Positions 1-5,131 of a stretch of DNA of 5,131 bases are shown here, in pieces. The position numbers and the translations under genes are program-made. Origin of the DNA: UBA2336 sp046294915. Lineage in GTDB: Bacteria > Bacteroidota > Bacteroidia > Cytophagales > Cyclobacteriaceae. Every line of letters begins with the position of its first letter. The stretch's first letter is position 1. A model generated the notes under the pieces. It was not told where the DNA came from. It searched no databases and was given only the letters and a program-made list of their open reading frames with translations. The stretch is taken from assembly GCA_046294915.1 (NCBI GenBank), contig JBKBOE010000104.1, forward strand, positions 1 to 5,131, read 5' to 3'.

Positions 1-25
1 AGTAACGTTAAAACCTGTATTTTTC

Positions 26-48
26 GGAACCTTTAGCGGTTCTTTTAT
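26..48 (+). terminator. Possible weak intrinsic terminator or hairpin upstream of the first gene
   Basis: GAACC (27-31) and GGTTC (38-42) form a 5-bp stem around a 6-nt loop, with a possible G-T pair outside it, followed by the T-rich TCTTTTAT. It could end transcription of a gene left of the window, or lie in the leader of the gene starting at 63. The stem is short, so this is a tentative call. The 62 bases before that gene contain no other clear feature. Confidence 0.3.
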
Positions 49-62
49 GATTATAAGGTACC

Positions 63-530
63 ATGAGGATTTCCATCGCACCATCTATTGAAACCCAAAG
101 CAGCTTTTTTGAGCGGGAAATCAAGCTTTTCCCCATCAAGCAGCTATTTATCAACTTCTTAGAGCGGATTTTGAACAGCTACTTAAAATCGCTGAACAAC
201 ATGCTGGATGAAGCCTATACCGATATTCAGGGCGCCTTGGTAGTGCTAAAAGATTACACCCAAGAGGATGCTCAGCGCGATTTACCTTCGGTGAAAAAGG
301 CAATAAAGCTTTTGGTAAAGTTCAAAGCCCGTTTGGAAAAGGAAGAGTATTTCGGCAGCAAAGAAGCAGAAACCAAAATCAATCTTGTGATTTCATCACT
401 TTACGATGCTGAAATTCAAATGAAGAAAAAAGCATTTGCCGGTCAGCCGCGCACCGCTACTCATCCAGCGTTATTGGAGGCTTTAGCTTCTGCCTCGAAA
501 GAAGCCATGCAAAGCGCCCTCAGTCATTGA
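63..530 (+). CDS. Helical protein of unknown function, candidate antitoxin partner
   Basis: I do not recognise this 155-aa protein. It has no signal peptide or clear membrane segment and should be cytoplasmic. It is rich in Leu, Lys, Glu and Ala, and most of residues 15-125 look alpha-helical, with amphipathic stretches such as LPSVKKAIKLLVKFKARLEK. The C-terminal tail (about 126-155) starts with a Gly/Pro/Thr-rich linker and ends in an Ala/Ser-rich helix. The ATG at 63 follows an AAGG-containing stretch (55-58), a plausible weak ribosome binding site. Its TGA stop overlaps the TTG that begins a MazF/PemK-like reading frame, the tight coupling typical of type II toxin-antitoxin pairs. On that basis alone it may be an antitoxin or co-folding partner. 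No DNA-binding motif is evident, and an unrelated conserved hypothetical protein is equally possible. The reading frame is intact, unlike its downstream neighbour. Confidence 0.75.
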   Translation: MRISIAPSIETQSSFFEREIKLFPIKQLFINFLERILNSYLKSLNNMLDEAYTDIQGALVVLKDYTQEDAQRDLPSVKKAIKLLVKFKARLEKEEYFGSKEAETKINLVISSLYDAEIQMKKKAFAGQPRTATHPALLEALASASKEAMQSALSH

Positions 531-880
531 TTTCTCAAAGAGACATTGTTGAAGTTCCCTTTAATCTTCCGTAAGGTTTAAAACCACACCCGGTCATTGC
601 GCTTACTAATAGTGAAGCCATTCAGGAAGAAGATTCTTTCATTGGCTTAATGATGACCACTGATACCAAAGAAGACCTCTTCACATTCGAGATAACTTCT
701 GAAATGCTTACCAAGAAATTGAACGTTCCTTATTCGCAAGCGCGTTTGCATTTAATCAGTTTCTTTAAAGTGAAAGAAGTAATTGCCACATCAAACTTTA
801 ACAACAAACTAAAGCCGGAGTATTTCAAGGAGCTGATAAAGCAAGTGAACCGGATTACGTTTGGCTTAGAGCCGCTTTAG
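527..880 (+). pseudogene. MazF/PemK-like toxin gene broken by an in-frame stop
   Basis: Read in one frame from the TTG at 527, this gives 117 residues interrupted only by TAA at 572-574 (codon 16). Before the stop it reads ISQRDIVEVPFNLP, and after it GLKPHPVIALTNSEAIQEED. These resemble the first strands of MazF/PemK-type endoribonuclease toxins (a GDIVxVPF-like start, then a KxRPxVVLSN-like strand). SFIGLMMTTDT matches the following strand, QARLHLISF resembles the region where the family has QVRTLDKSRL, and the C-terminal KPEYFKELIKQVNRITFGL resembles the final helix. Family members are toxins that cleave RNA and are neutralised by an antitoxin usually encoded just upstream, as here. The first possible ATG after the stop (650) would make only 76 aa, lacking the N-terminal strands with catalytic residues, so activity is unlikely. 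The TTG may itself be a decayed ATG. A sequencing error at 572 cannot be excluded. Confidence 0.7.
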
Positions 881-895
881 TAAATTTAAAATTAT

Positions 896-1077
896 GGCAA
901 TGCCTGTAGCCCGGGCTATCCGCTACAAGTCCTGCCTCGCTCCTGCCAACTCACTTGGTGTTTTTCGCTTCTATCCCTATTGCAAAAAGTACCAAAAAAA
1001 TCAAGGCCCAAAGATGCTTCCACCCACGTGCCAACGCGCCACCCCGCCTTTGGGCCGGGCCAGTGCACTGGCATTAC
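896..1077. repeat. G+C-rich palindromic intergenic element, probable interspersed repeat
   Basis: This segment is clearly richer in G+C than its surroundings and is full of dyads. It has a perfect 12-bp palindrome TAGCCCGGGCTA (907-918), an inverted pair GGCCCAAAG (1005-1013) / CTTTGGGCC (1048-1056), and a perfect 14-bp palindrome GCCAGTGCACTGGC (1059-1072). Between them is an A-rich run around AAAAAGTACCAAAAAAATC (984-1002). From memory, similar runs and the phrase GCCCGGGCTATCCGCTACAAG recur between genes in Bacteroidota genomes, so I call it an interspersed repeat; this was not searched. The two ends are only loosely inverted copies and I see no transposase. A 69-codon frame crosses it (894-1103), but its Pro/Arg/Cys-rich translation has no domain and follows the palindromes, so I do not call it a gene. 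Boundaries are approximate. Confidence 0.55.
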
Positions 1078-1154
1078 TTAATAATGTAATCAATACTTGC
1101 TGATTTGTTTTTCAAAGCAAAACAGCCATGGTCTGCTACACGACAATTTTTGCC

Positions 1155-1174
1155 AAACTTTACCGGTAAAATTT
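1155..1174. promoter_or_regulatory. Near-perfect 20-bp dyad, candidate operator
   Basis: The core TTTACCGGTAAA (1159-1170) is a perfect palindrome. It extends to AAAC-core-ATTT, where 9 of 10 position pairs are complementary. It ends 31 bases before the ATG of the outer-membrane protein gene at 1206, a suitable place for a dimeric repressor or activator site. As RNA it would make a poor hairpin with no useful loop, so a DNA-binding site is the better reading. The protein that would bind it is unknown. Confidence 0.35.
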
Positions 1175-1177
1175 TAG

Positions 1178-1203
1178 TTGTAAATGCAAACCATAAATCT
1201 TTG
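1178..1203 (+). promoter_or_regulatory. Weak candidate Bacteroidota-type promoter
   Basis: AATCTTTG (1196-1203) differs by one base from the Bacteroidota -7 consensus TAnnTTTG, and TTG (1178-1180) lies upstream with a spacing slightly shorter than usual. If used, the transcript would be leaderless or nearly so, since ATG is at 1206. It would drive the envelope gene run that begins there. The rest of 1078-1205 is A+T-rich and shows nothing else clear apart from the dyad. Confidence 0.25.
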
Positions 1204-1205
1204 CC

Positions 1206-1874
1206 ATGAAATTATCCATAACCTCCATTTTCTTGCTTGCTGCTATTACCTCATTCTCGCAAGACGGCTCAGCCGACTACGTGAATCTTACCGGTGCCAT
1301 CGGCAGTAATCAGGGCAGCGTCTCCATCGATTATGTTCATCTTTGGCGATTGGGTAAATCTCAAAAAATTGAAATTGGTTTTGGGGGTAGATTTACTTCC
1401 TACTTTGGTAGTTCTCAATATTACTCCTCTGCCCCTGCAAGCCTGGCTGCGGATGAAACTAAATCAGATTCATTGCTCCTGCAATCGCCACAGGTTAATG
1501 CACTGAACATTGCCATCAACCTGGGGTATCGGATTTCACCCAAGCTGGGTGTAGGATTCAATATTGATGCTTTGGGATTTTCATTCGGTGGTACAAAAGA
1601 TGGCTCCTACATTAATGGCAGTCAGGGCCAGGCAACATCAGCTAAGCCTACCTCCTTCAATATTTTACTGATTGGAAATAGCGATCGGGGCAGCTTAAAC
1701 TCTGAATTTTATGTTCGCTATTTTATAAAAGAAAAGTTTGCCATCAAGGTTGCATATCAATATTTGTTTACGGAGTACACTACGGACACAAAGGTGCAAC
1801 AACTGCCGGAGCCTAACGACCGGTTTAGAAATAAAGCAAGCTTAGTCAGCCTGGGTATCACTAAACAACTGTAA
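1206..1874 (+). CDS. Predicted outer-membrane beta-barrel protein
   Basis: This 222-aa protein starts with a Sec signal peptide: KLS, a hydrophobic core IFLLAAI, and probable cleavage near SFS-Q (residues 18-19). The mature part consists of alternating polar/hydrophobic segments rich in Gly, Tyr and Phe, typical of outer-membrane strands: about 36-48 (SVSIDYVHLW), 53-67 (KIEIGFGGRFTSYF), 98-110 (NALNIAINLGYRI), 114-126 (LGVGFNIDALGF), 151-157, 166-175 (NSEFYVRYF), 178-190 (FAIKVAYQYLF) and 209-220 (KASLVSLGIT). About eight strands would fit a small OmpA/OmpW-like barrel, but no specific family is recognised and transport or adhesion cannot be told apart. It ends in Leu rather than the usual aromatic residue. 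It is the first gene of the close run, and the next gene begins 4 bases after its stop. The ATG is supported by the signal peptide. Confidence 0.8.
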   Translation: MKLSITSIFLLAAITSFSQDGSADYVNLTGAIGSNQGSVSIDYVHLWRLGKSQKIEIGFGGRFTSYFGSSQYYSSAPASLAADETKSDSLLLQSPQVNALNIAINLGYRISPKLGVGFNIDALGFSFGGTKDGSYINGSQGQATSAKPTSFNILLIGNSDRGSLNSEFYVRYFIKEKFAIKVAYQYLFTEYTTDTKVQQLPEPNDRFRNKASLVSLGITKQL

Positions 1875-1878
1875 AACG

Positions 1879-2298
1879 ATGAGAAAACTAATTGCATTAC
1901 TTTCGTTGGCATTATTTATGGGCTGCGATCCTGAGGATACCACTCCAACTACACCTGTCAATGACACCTTTAATGAAGCGAATGCTACGTTGCTCCGGGA
2001 AGGAACCTGGATGGGAAGCGGAAGCTACTCCGTAAGCGGAGCCGCTAAGATTTACGATGATAATGGAAAACTGGTATTGCTGCTCGACAACTTTTCATCC
2101 AGTAATGGTCCCGATCTAAGGGTGTATCTCAGTACAACTGCCGGTGCTGCTTCGTTTGTCAACCTGGGAAAATTGAAATCTACCAGTGGAAAGCAAACCT
2201 ACGCGATACCAGACGGAACAGATGTAAGTCAGTTTAAGTTTGCGTTGATCTGGTGCCAGCAATTTTCAGTTCTGTTTGGCAAGAGTGAAACCATGTAG
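1879..2298 (+). CDS. DM13-domain lipoprotein, putative envelope electron-transfer protein
   Basis: This 139-aa protein has a lipoprotein signal peptide ending in FMG-C, so Cys16 should be lipidated. A short Thr/Pro/Asp linker follows, and residues about 35-139 form one DM13 domain. The domain is recognised from LLLDNFSS, GPDLRVYLS (77-85), VNLGKLKSTSGKQTYAIP (94-111) and the C-terminal IWCQQFSVLFG (124-134). Cys126 in this last motif is the nearly invariant DM13 cysteine, proposed for the family to act in redox chemistry as a free thiol or cofactor ligand; the biochemical role is not settled. Apart from the lipidated residue it is the only cysteine. The protein should sit in the periplasm or on the outer membrane. 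Acidic residues after Cys16 (DPED) are compatible with a surface-export signal, which is inference. The next gene starts 1 base after the stop, implying cotranscription. Confidence 0.88.
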   Translation: MRKLIALLSLALFMGCDPEDTTPTTPVNDTFNEANATLLREGTWMGSGSYSVSGAAKIYDDNGKLVLLLDNFSSSNGPDLRVYLSTTAGAASFVNLGKLKSTSGKQTYAIPDGTDVSQFKFALIWCQQFSVLFGKSETM

Positions 2299-2299
2299 T

Positions 2300-2836
2300 A
2301 TGAGACGTACCCTTACTTCGCTTTTGCTGACTATATGTGTTGCATCTTCAGCTCAAAACTACTCCCCTGCTGACGATGGTTCGACTGTTAGTTTTAAGAT
2401 TAAAAACTTTGGATCTACCGTCAACGGAACGTTTAAGGGGTTGAAAGGTACTATTGCATTTGATGCCGCTGCTGTCACCGATGCACGATTTGATGTAACT
2501 ATTAACGCAGCCACCATTGATACGGGCATTGGTATGCGCGATAATCATTTGCGCAAACCGGAATACTTTGGGGTGACCGATTTTCCAACGATTCGGTTTG
2601 TGTCGACCAAAGTGGAGAAATCGGGCAAGGCGAATGAGGCCATCATCACCGGTAAACTCACGATCAAGAAAACCACGAAGGAGATTTCGTTTCCGTTCCG
2701 GTTTGATGAAGCCAACGGGGTTATGCAGTTTACGGGAGAATTTAAAATCAACCGGAGAGATTTTAGTGTTGGCGGCAGCAGCATTAGTTTGGCCGATGAG
2801 TTAACGGTGTTCCTGGATGTCAAAACCTCCAGGTAA
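2300..2836 (+). CDS. YceI-family periplasmic protein
   Basis: From the ATG at 2300 this gives 178 aa, the usual size for exported YceI proteins. Starting further upstream at the TTG (2276) would add MARVKPCS and overlap the DM13 gene, and it would spoil the signal peptide, so 2300 is preferred. Residues 1-19 (MRRTLTSLLLTICVASSAQ) are a Sec signal peptide. The rest is a full YceI domain: SFKIKNFGSTVNGTFKGLKG (31-50), DVTINAATIDTGIGMRDNHL (65-84) with the family hallmark MRDNHL, FPTIRFVSTKV (95-105), ITGKLTIKKTTKEISFPF (116-133), and the closing INRRDFSV and DELTVFLDV. YceI proteins are lipocalin-like barrels that bind isoprenoid or quinone-like lipids in the periplasm; the ligand here is unknown. 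It follows the DM13 gene by 1 base, and a second YceI gene lies at 4703. Confidence 0.93.
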   Translation: MRRTLTSLLLTICVASSAQNYSPADDGSTVSFKIKNFGSTVNGTFKGLKGTIAFDAAAVTDARFDVTINAATIDTGIGMRDNHLRKPEYFGVTDFPTIRFVSTKVEKSGKANEAIITGKLTIKKTTKEISFPFRFDEANGVMQFTGEFKINRRDFSVGGSSISLADELTVFLDVKTSR

Positions 2837-2842
2837 GCTTCC

Positions 2843-3178
2843 ATGTGCAGATGTTGTATCTCCATTGCGTTTCAATTCCTGTTGACTTTGGGTATATGCA
2901 CAGGTCTATCGGCACAGCAAGTAATAACACATGTTGAATTCACCGGGCTAACTAAAACTAATGAATCATTTTTGCGGCAATACATAACAACATCAGCAGG
3001 GCAAACGTATGACTCTACCCAACTCGCAAATGACAGGCAGAGGCTTCTTAATCTTAGAATACTTGGTGAAGTTGAAATGAAGCTTACTACTGAGGAGAGT
3101 AATGTAAAAGTGATTTTTGCGTGTCGTGAAATGATCAATACGTTACCCGTTATGACTACAATAAAAATGCCGGATTGA
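2843..3178 (+). CDS. Truncated POTRA-domain protein (N-terminal part of a broken BamA/TamA-like gene)
   Basis: The 111-aa product starts with a signal peptide (hydrophobic core FQFLLTLGICTGL, cleavage near SAQ). One POTRA domain follows, about residues 26-95: VITHVEFTGLTKTNESFLRQ, then DSTQLANDRQRLLNLRILGEVEMKL, whose L-x-x-D-x-x-R-L-x-N-L pattern is typical of POTRA domains. In Bacteroidota, POTRA domains normally precede an outer-membrane barrel that inserts or exports other proteins. Here the protein stops after REMINTLPV and seven out-of-frame residues. The true barrel end is found in another frame just downstream, so the middle of the gene has been lost. It begins 6 bases after the YceI stop. 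The fragment may still be made and exported, but it cannot form a barrel, so loss of function is likely. Confidence 0.7.
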   Translation: MCRCCISIAFQFLLTLGICTGLSAQQVITHVEFTGLTKTNESFLRQYITTSAGQTYDSTQLANDRQRLLNLRILGEVEMKLTTEESNVKVIFACREMINTLPVMTTIKMPD

Positions 3179-3204
3179 TTATTGGCGTAGGGCAATACTT
3201 TTAA
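3148..3204 (+). pseudogene. Severed C-terminal barrel strand of the POTRA gene
   Basis: In a frame different from the POTRA reading frame, these bases encode RYDYNKNAGLIIGVGQYF followed by TAA. Alternating hydrophobic residues and a final Phe are the signature of the last strand of an outer-membrane barrel, the part recognised by the Bam machinery. The tail joins almost directly to the end of the POTRA domain, whereas an intact gene would have a few hundred barrel residues between them. The simplest explanation is an internal deletion not divisible by three, with its junction near 3130-3150. Confidence 0.55.
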
Positions 3205-3229
3205 TTTGAAATTACTTTTAAACACTTCG

Positions 3230-3832
3230 ATGATGAAACACTTTTTTATTACACTCTTGTTTACAGGAATTACTTCACTGTTATTTTCTCAGTCTGAAGT
3301 AGCCGTTGAACCAACGGCTATCTCGCCTCTTTTAATAGGAGAGAAAATTCCAAACATCACCTTGTCCGATGTATCAGGTAAAAAGATAAACCTGTTTGAA
3401 CTTGTTTCCCAAAAACCAAGTGTCATTGTATTTTACAGAGGTGGCTGGTGCCCCTATTGTAATCTGCACCTGGCGGAACTTCAGGCGATTGAAGCGGATA
3501 TCATTAAGGCAGGCTATCAAATCATTGCGATCAGTCCTGATTCACCCGAAAGTTTACAAGTATCAGTTGCAAAAAATAAATTGAACTATCTTCTGCTAAG
3601 CGATAATCGCACCGAAGCCGCACGCGGATTTGGCCTGGCTTTTCAGGCACCCGAACGTTATGCTGAAATGCTGGGTAAAGCTTCTGCTGATCAAAATAGA
3701 AGTGTACTTCCTGTTCCTGCTGTATTTGTAGTAAATACTACCGGAGAGATTCTGTTCGAACACATCAACCCGGATTACAAAAAGCGATTGAAAGGATCCC
3801 TCCTGCTGGCGGTGCTGAACGAATTGAAGTAA
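3230..3832 (+). CDS. Exported peroxiredoxin-like thioredoxin-fold protein (AhpC/TSA family)
   Basis: From the ATG at 3230 this gives 200 aa; a second ATG follows at 3233. An upstream TTG (3206) would add eight residues before the signal peptide and is less likely. Residues 1-21 (hydrophobic core FFITLLFTGITSLLF, cleavage near FSQ) direct export. The AhpC/TSA fold covers about 34-198. The active site GGWCPYC has Cys74 and Cys77 after the strand VIVFYRG. ISPDSPESL (101-109) fits the family's SxDxPE segment, VPAVFVV (162-168) carries the probable cis-proline Pro163, and HINPDYKKRL (178-187) is typical of the peroxiredoxin-like CxxC subgroup. It probably reduces peroxides or disulfides in the periplasm; substrate and electron donor are unknown. 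It begins 25 bases after the broken barrel gene and is followed 3 bases later by the AraC regulator. Confidence 0.88.
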   Translation: MMKHFFITLLFTGITSLLFSQSEVAVEPTAISPLLIGEKIPNITLSDVSGKKINLFELVSQKPSVIVFYRGGWCPYCNLHLAELQAIEADIIKAGYQIIAISPDSPESLQVSVAKNKLNYLLLSDNRTEAARGFGLAFQAPERYAEMLGKASADQNRSVLPVPAVFVVNTTGEILFEHINPDYKKRLKGSLLLAVLNELK

Positions 3833-3835
3833 CCT

Positions 3836-4660
3836 ATGCAGTATTCGGGAAAAAATCAGGAAGTACTTTTACTGGAGAGTATAGAAAATCAACCGCATGG
3901 AGCGATTGCTAAGTCTATTTCAGGCGGCCTGACCTTTCTATGGTTCCTCAAAAAGCAAACCATAAAACTGGACGGAGAGAAAAAAGATCTCTTGAAGAAT
4001 CAAATCGTTTGTCTCACAGAATTTCATAAACTGGAGGCAATTCAATTCAATGCCGCTCGGATCATTCGGTTTAACCGGGCCTTCTACTGCATTAAGGATC
4101 ACGATGATGAGGTGAGTTGCAAAGGATTACTTTTTTATTCTGCTTCAGAAGTTCCCATCATTACCATACCAGCTTCCGAAATAAATAAGTTCGACATCTT
4201 ATGGAAGATGTTCACTATCGAGATGGCTACGGCCGATAACCTTCAATTTGAAATGTTGCAGATGATGCTCAAGCGGTTTATTATTCTGTGCACCCGAATT
4301 TACAAATCACAACAACCTGTTCTCTTTAGCAGAGTCCACGGATCGGATATCGTACGTGAGTTCAATTATTTAGTGGAAGCTCATTTTAAAAAACTGCATA
4401 CTGTATCAGCTTATGCTTCTATGTTAAACAAATCTCCCAAAACGATTTCGAATATTTTTGCCAGGCATGGAAGGGGCACCCCGCATGCTATCATCCACGA
4501 GCGAATTATGCTGGAAGCCCGAAGGTTGCTCAGGTATACCGATAAATCCATCAAGGAAATTGCCTTTGAACTAGGCTACGATGATCTGCAATCGTTTAGC
4601 CGGGCCTTTTGGACTAAGGTAGGGACCTATCCAAGTGAATTTCGCTCGACCAAAATATAA
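3836..4660 (+). CDS. AraC/XylS-family transcriptional regulator
   Basis: This 274-aa cytoplasmic protein has the standard AraC layout. The N-terminal half (about 1-160) looks like a cupin-type ligand or dimerisation domain: FLKKQTIKLDGEKKDLLKNQIVCL and IIRFNRAFYCI match the sensor part of Bacteroidota AraC proteins. The C-terminal DNA-binding domain (about 170-272) has two helix-turn-helix motifs. The first covers about 188-212 (LHTVSAYASMLNKSPKTISN). The second is the more conserved one, about 238-270, with SIKEIAFELGYDDLQSFSRA and then GTYPSEFR. The start lies 3 bases after the peroxiredoxin stop, so the genes are probably cotranscribed, and the likeliest targets are its own gene run or the YceI gene that follows. 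The effector is unknown; the setting suggests oxidative or envelope stress, which is inference. Confidence 0.93.
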   Translation: MQYSGKNQEVLLLESIENQPHGAIAKSISGGLTFLWFLKKQTIKLDGEKKDLLKNQIVCLTEFHKLEAIQFNAARIIRFNRAFYCIKDHDDEVSCKGLLFYSASEVPIITIPASEINKFDILWKMFTIEMATADNLQFEMLQMMLKRFIILCTRIYKSQQPVLFSRVHGSDIVREFNYLVEAHFKKLHTVSAYASMLNKSPKTISNIFARHGRGTPHAIIHERIMLEARRLLRYTDKSIKEIAFELGYDDLQSFSRAFWTKVGTYPSEFRSTKI

Positions 4661-4702
4661 TTTGATCATACGACTCATGATAGAAACTGTTAACAATAAT
4701 TT

Positions 4703-5131
4703 ATGTCTCATCGAACAATTTTACTGGGTGTAATTATAGTAATGGCTCAGCATGGGGCGGCTCAAAGTTGGAGCTTTAATGAAAAGGAATCATACGTGGT
4801 TTTTATTGCAAAAAACCTGGGTATGAAAGTAAGTGGTAAAATTTCAGGAATGAAAATAGCAAGTAACTATGACGGCAAGAATATCAAGACTACTACTTTT
4901 TCAGGAAGCATTGATGTTTCCACTATTGATACACAAATTCAAATGAGGGACAATCATCTTAAGTCAAGTGATTATTTTGATGTACAGAAATACCCGATAA
5001 TAGAATTTAAATCAAAGGAGGTTGTAGAAGAAGGGGCTGCTCTTAAGGTTATTGGAAACGTTATTATAAAAGGAATAACAAAGGAAATAGAAGTAGTATT
5101 TACGATTCAGAAAAATGGTGGTAAACACACG
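4703..5131 (+). CDS. Second YceI-family periplasmic protein (3' end outside window)
   Basis: An open frame runs from ATG at 4703 to the last base without a stop, giving 143 residues of a protein expected to be about 175-190. Residues 1-21 (hydrophobic core ILLGVIIVMA, cleavage near GAAQ) form a signal peptide. The YceI domain follows: YVVFIAKNLGMKVSGKISGM (31-50), TFSGSIDVSTIDTQIQMRDN (65-84) with the hallmark MRDNHLK, YFDVQKYPIIEFKSKEV (91-107), and VIGNVIIKGITKEIEVVF (116-133). It is a diverged paralogue of the YceI protein at 2300, with the same MRDNHL and TKEI motifs but otherwise quite different, so a recent duplication is unlikely. It starts 42 bases after the AraC stop, either in the same transcript or from its own promoter. 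The ligand is unknown, probably a lipid or quinone-like molecule. Confidence 0.9.
   Translation, partial: MSHRTILLGVIIVMAQHGAAQSWSFNEKESYVVFIAKNLGMKVSGKISGMKIASNYDGKNIKTTTFSGSIDVSTIDTQIQMRDNHLKSSDYFDVQKYPIIEFKSKEVVEEGAALKVIGNVIIKGITKEIEVVFTIQKNGGKHT

Noticed and set aside
650..880. 76-codon frame as an independent small gene
   Set aside because: Homology-like sequence continues upstream of its ATG through the stop at 572, so it is the rear part of a broken toxin rather than a gene with its own start.
894..1103. 69-codon open frame on the + strand
   Set aside because: It runs through the palindromic repeat, its Pro/Arg/Cys-rich translation has no recognisable domain, and the base pattern is explained by the inverted repeats.
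2348..3225. Three open frames on the - strand (2348-2548, 2545-2865, 2872-3225)
   Set aside because: They lie opposite the YceI and POTRA genes, have no recognisable domains and are antisense shadows of convincing + strand proteins.
1294..3584. Short + strand frames inside other genes (1294-1506, 2598-2804, 3396-3584)
   Set aside because: Each is an alternative frame within a well-supported gene, with low-complexity or basic translations and no domain.
4665..4681. ATCAT / ATGAT inverted repeat between the AraC and second YceI genes
   Set aside because: Only 5 bp per arm in A+T-rich sequence, with no T-run for a terminator; too likely by chance to call an operator.
1..5131. CRISPR array, tRNA, rRNA or insertion sequence
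   Set aside because: No regularly spaced direct repeats, no tRNA-like cloverleaf or rRNA segments, and no transposase or integrase coding sequence were seen.

Overview
The window looks like a chromosomal segment from a Bacteroidota bacterium, probably a Cytophagales-type lineage. The hints are tightly packed genes with weak or absent Shine-Dalgarno sequences, a TTTG element just upstream of a start codon, several short Sec signal peptides ending in Ser/Ala-Gln, and a DM13 lipoprotein beside YceI proteins. The genus cannot be fixed from the sequence alone. All supported genes are on the + strand.

Region 1 (1-880) looks like a decayed toxin-antitoxin-like pair. An intact 155-aa helical protein of unknown function overlaps the next reading frame by four bases. 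That frame reads as a MazF/PemK-like toxin of about 117 residues, but it has a TTG where an ATG is expected and an in-frame TAA at codon 16. The toxin identity comes from motif recognition and was not searched.

Region 2 (881-1205) has no convincing gene. It holds a G+C-richer, palindrome-rich segment (about 896-1077) that looks like an interspersed non-coding repeat, then an A+T-rich upstream region with a near-perfect 20-bp dyad (1155-1174) and a weak candidate promoter.

Region 3 (1206-5131) is a closely spaced run of cell-envelope genes. In order: an outer-membrane beta-barrel protein, a DM13 lipoprotein, a YceI protein, a broken POTRA/beta-barrel gene, an exported peroxiredoxin-like protein, an AraC-family regulator, and a second YceI protein cut by the window edge. 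Gaps are about 1 to 42 nt, which suggests one transcription unit. The broken gene keeps its signal peptide and POTRA domain, and the last strand of its barrel survives in another frame. The middle of the barrel is missing.

Together the intact genes suggest an envelope or periplasmic module for redox or lipid/quinone handling, with its own AraC-type regulator. That is inference from families and gene order. I do not see a clearly new defence or mobile system. The most informative observations are the two decayed genes, the palindromic repeat and the DM13/YceI/peroxiredoxin/AraC/YceI arrangement.
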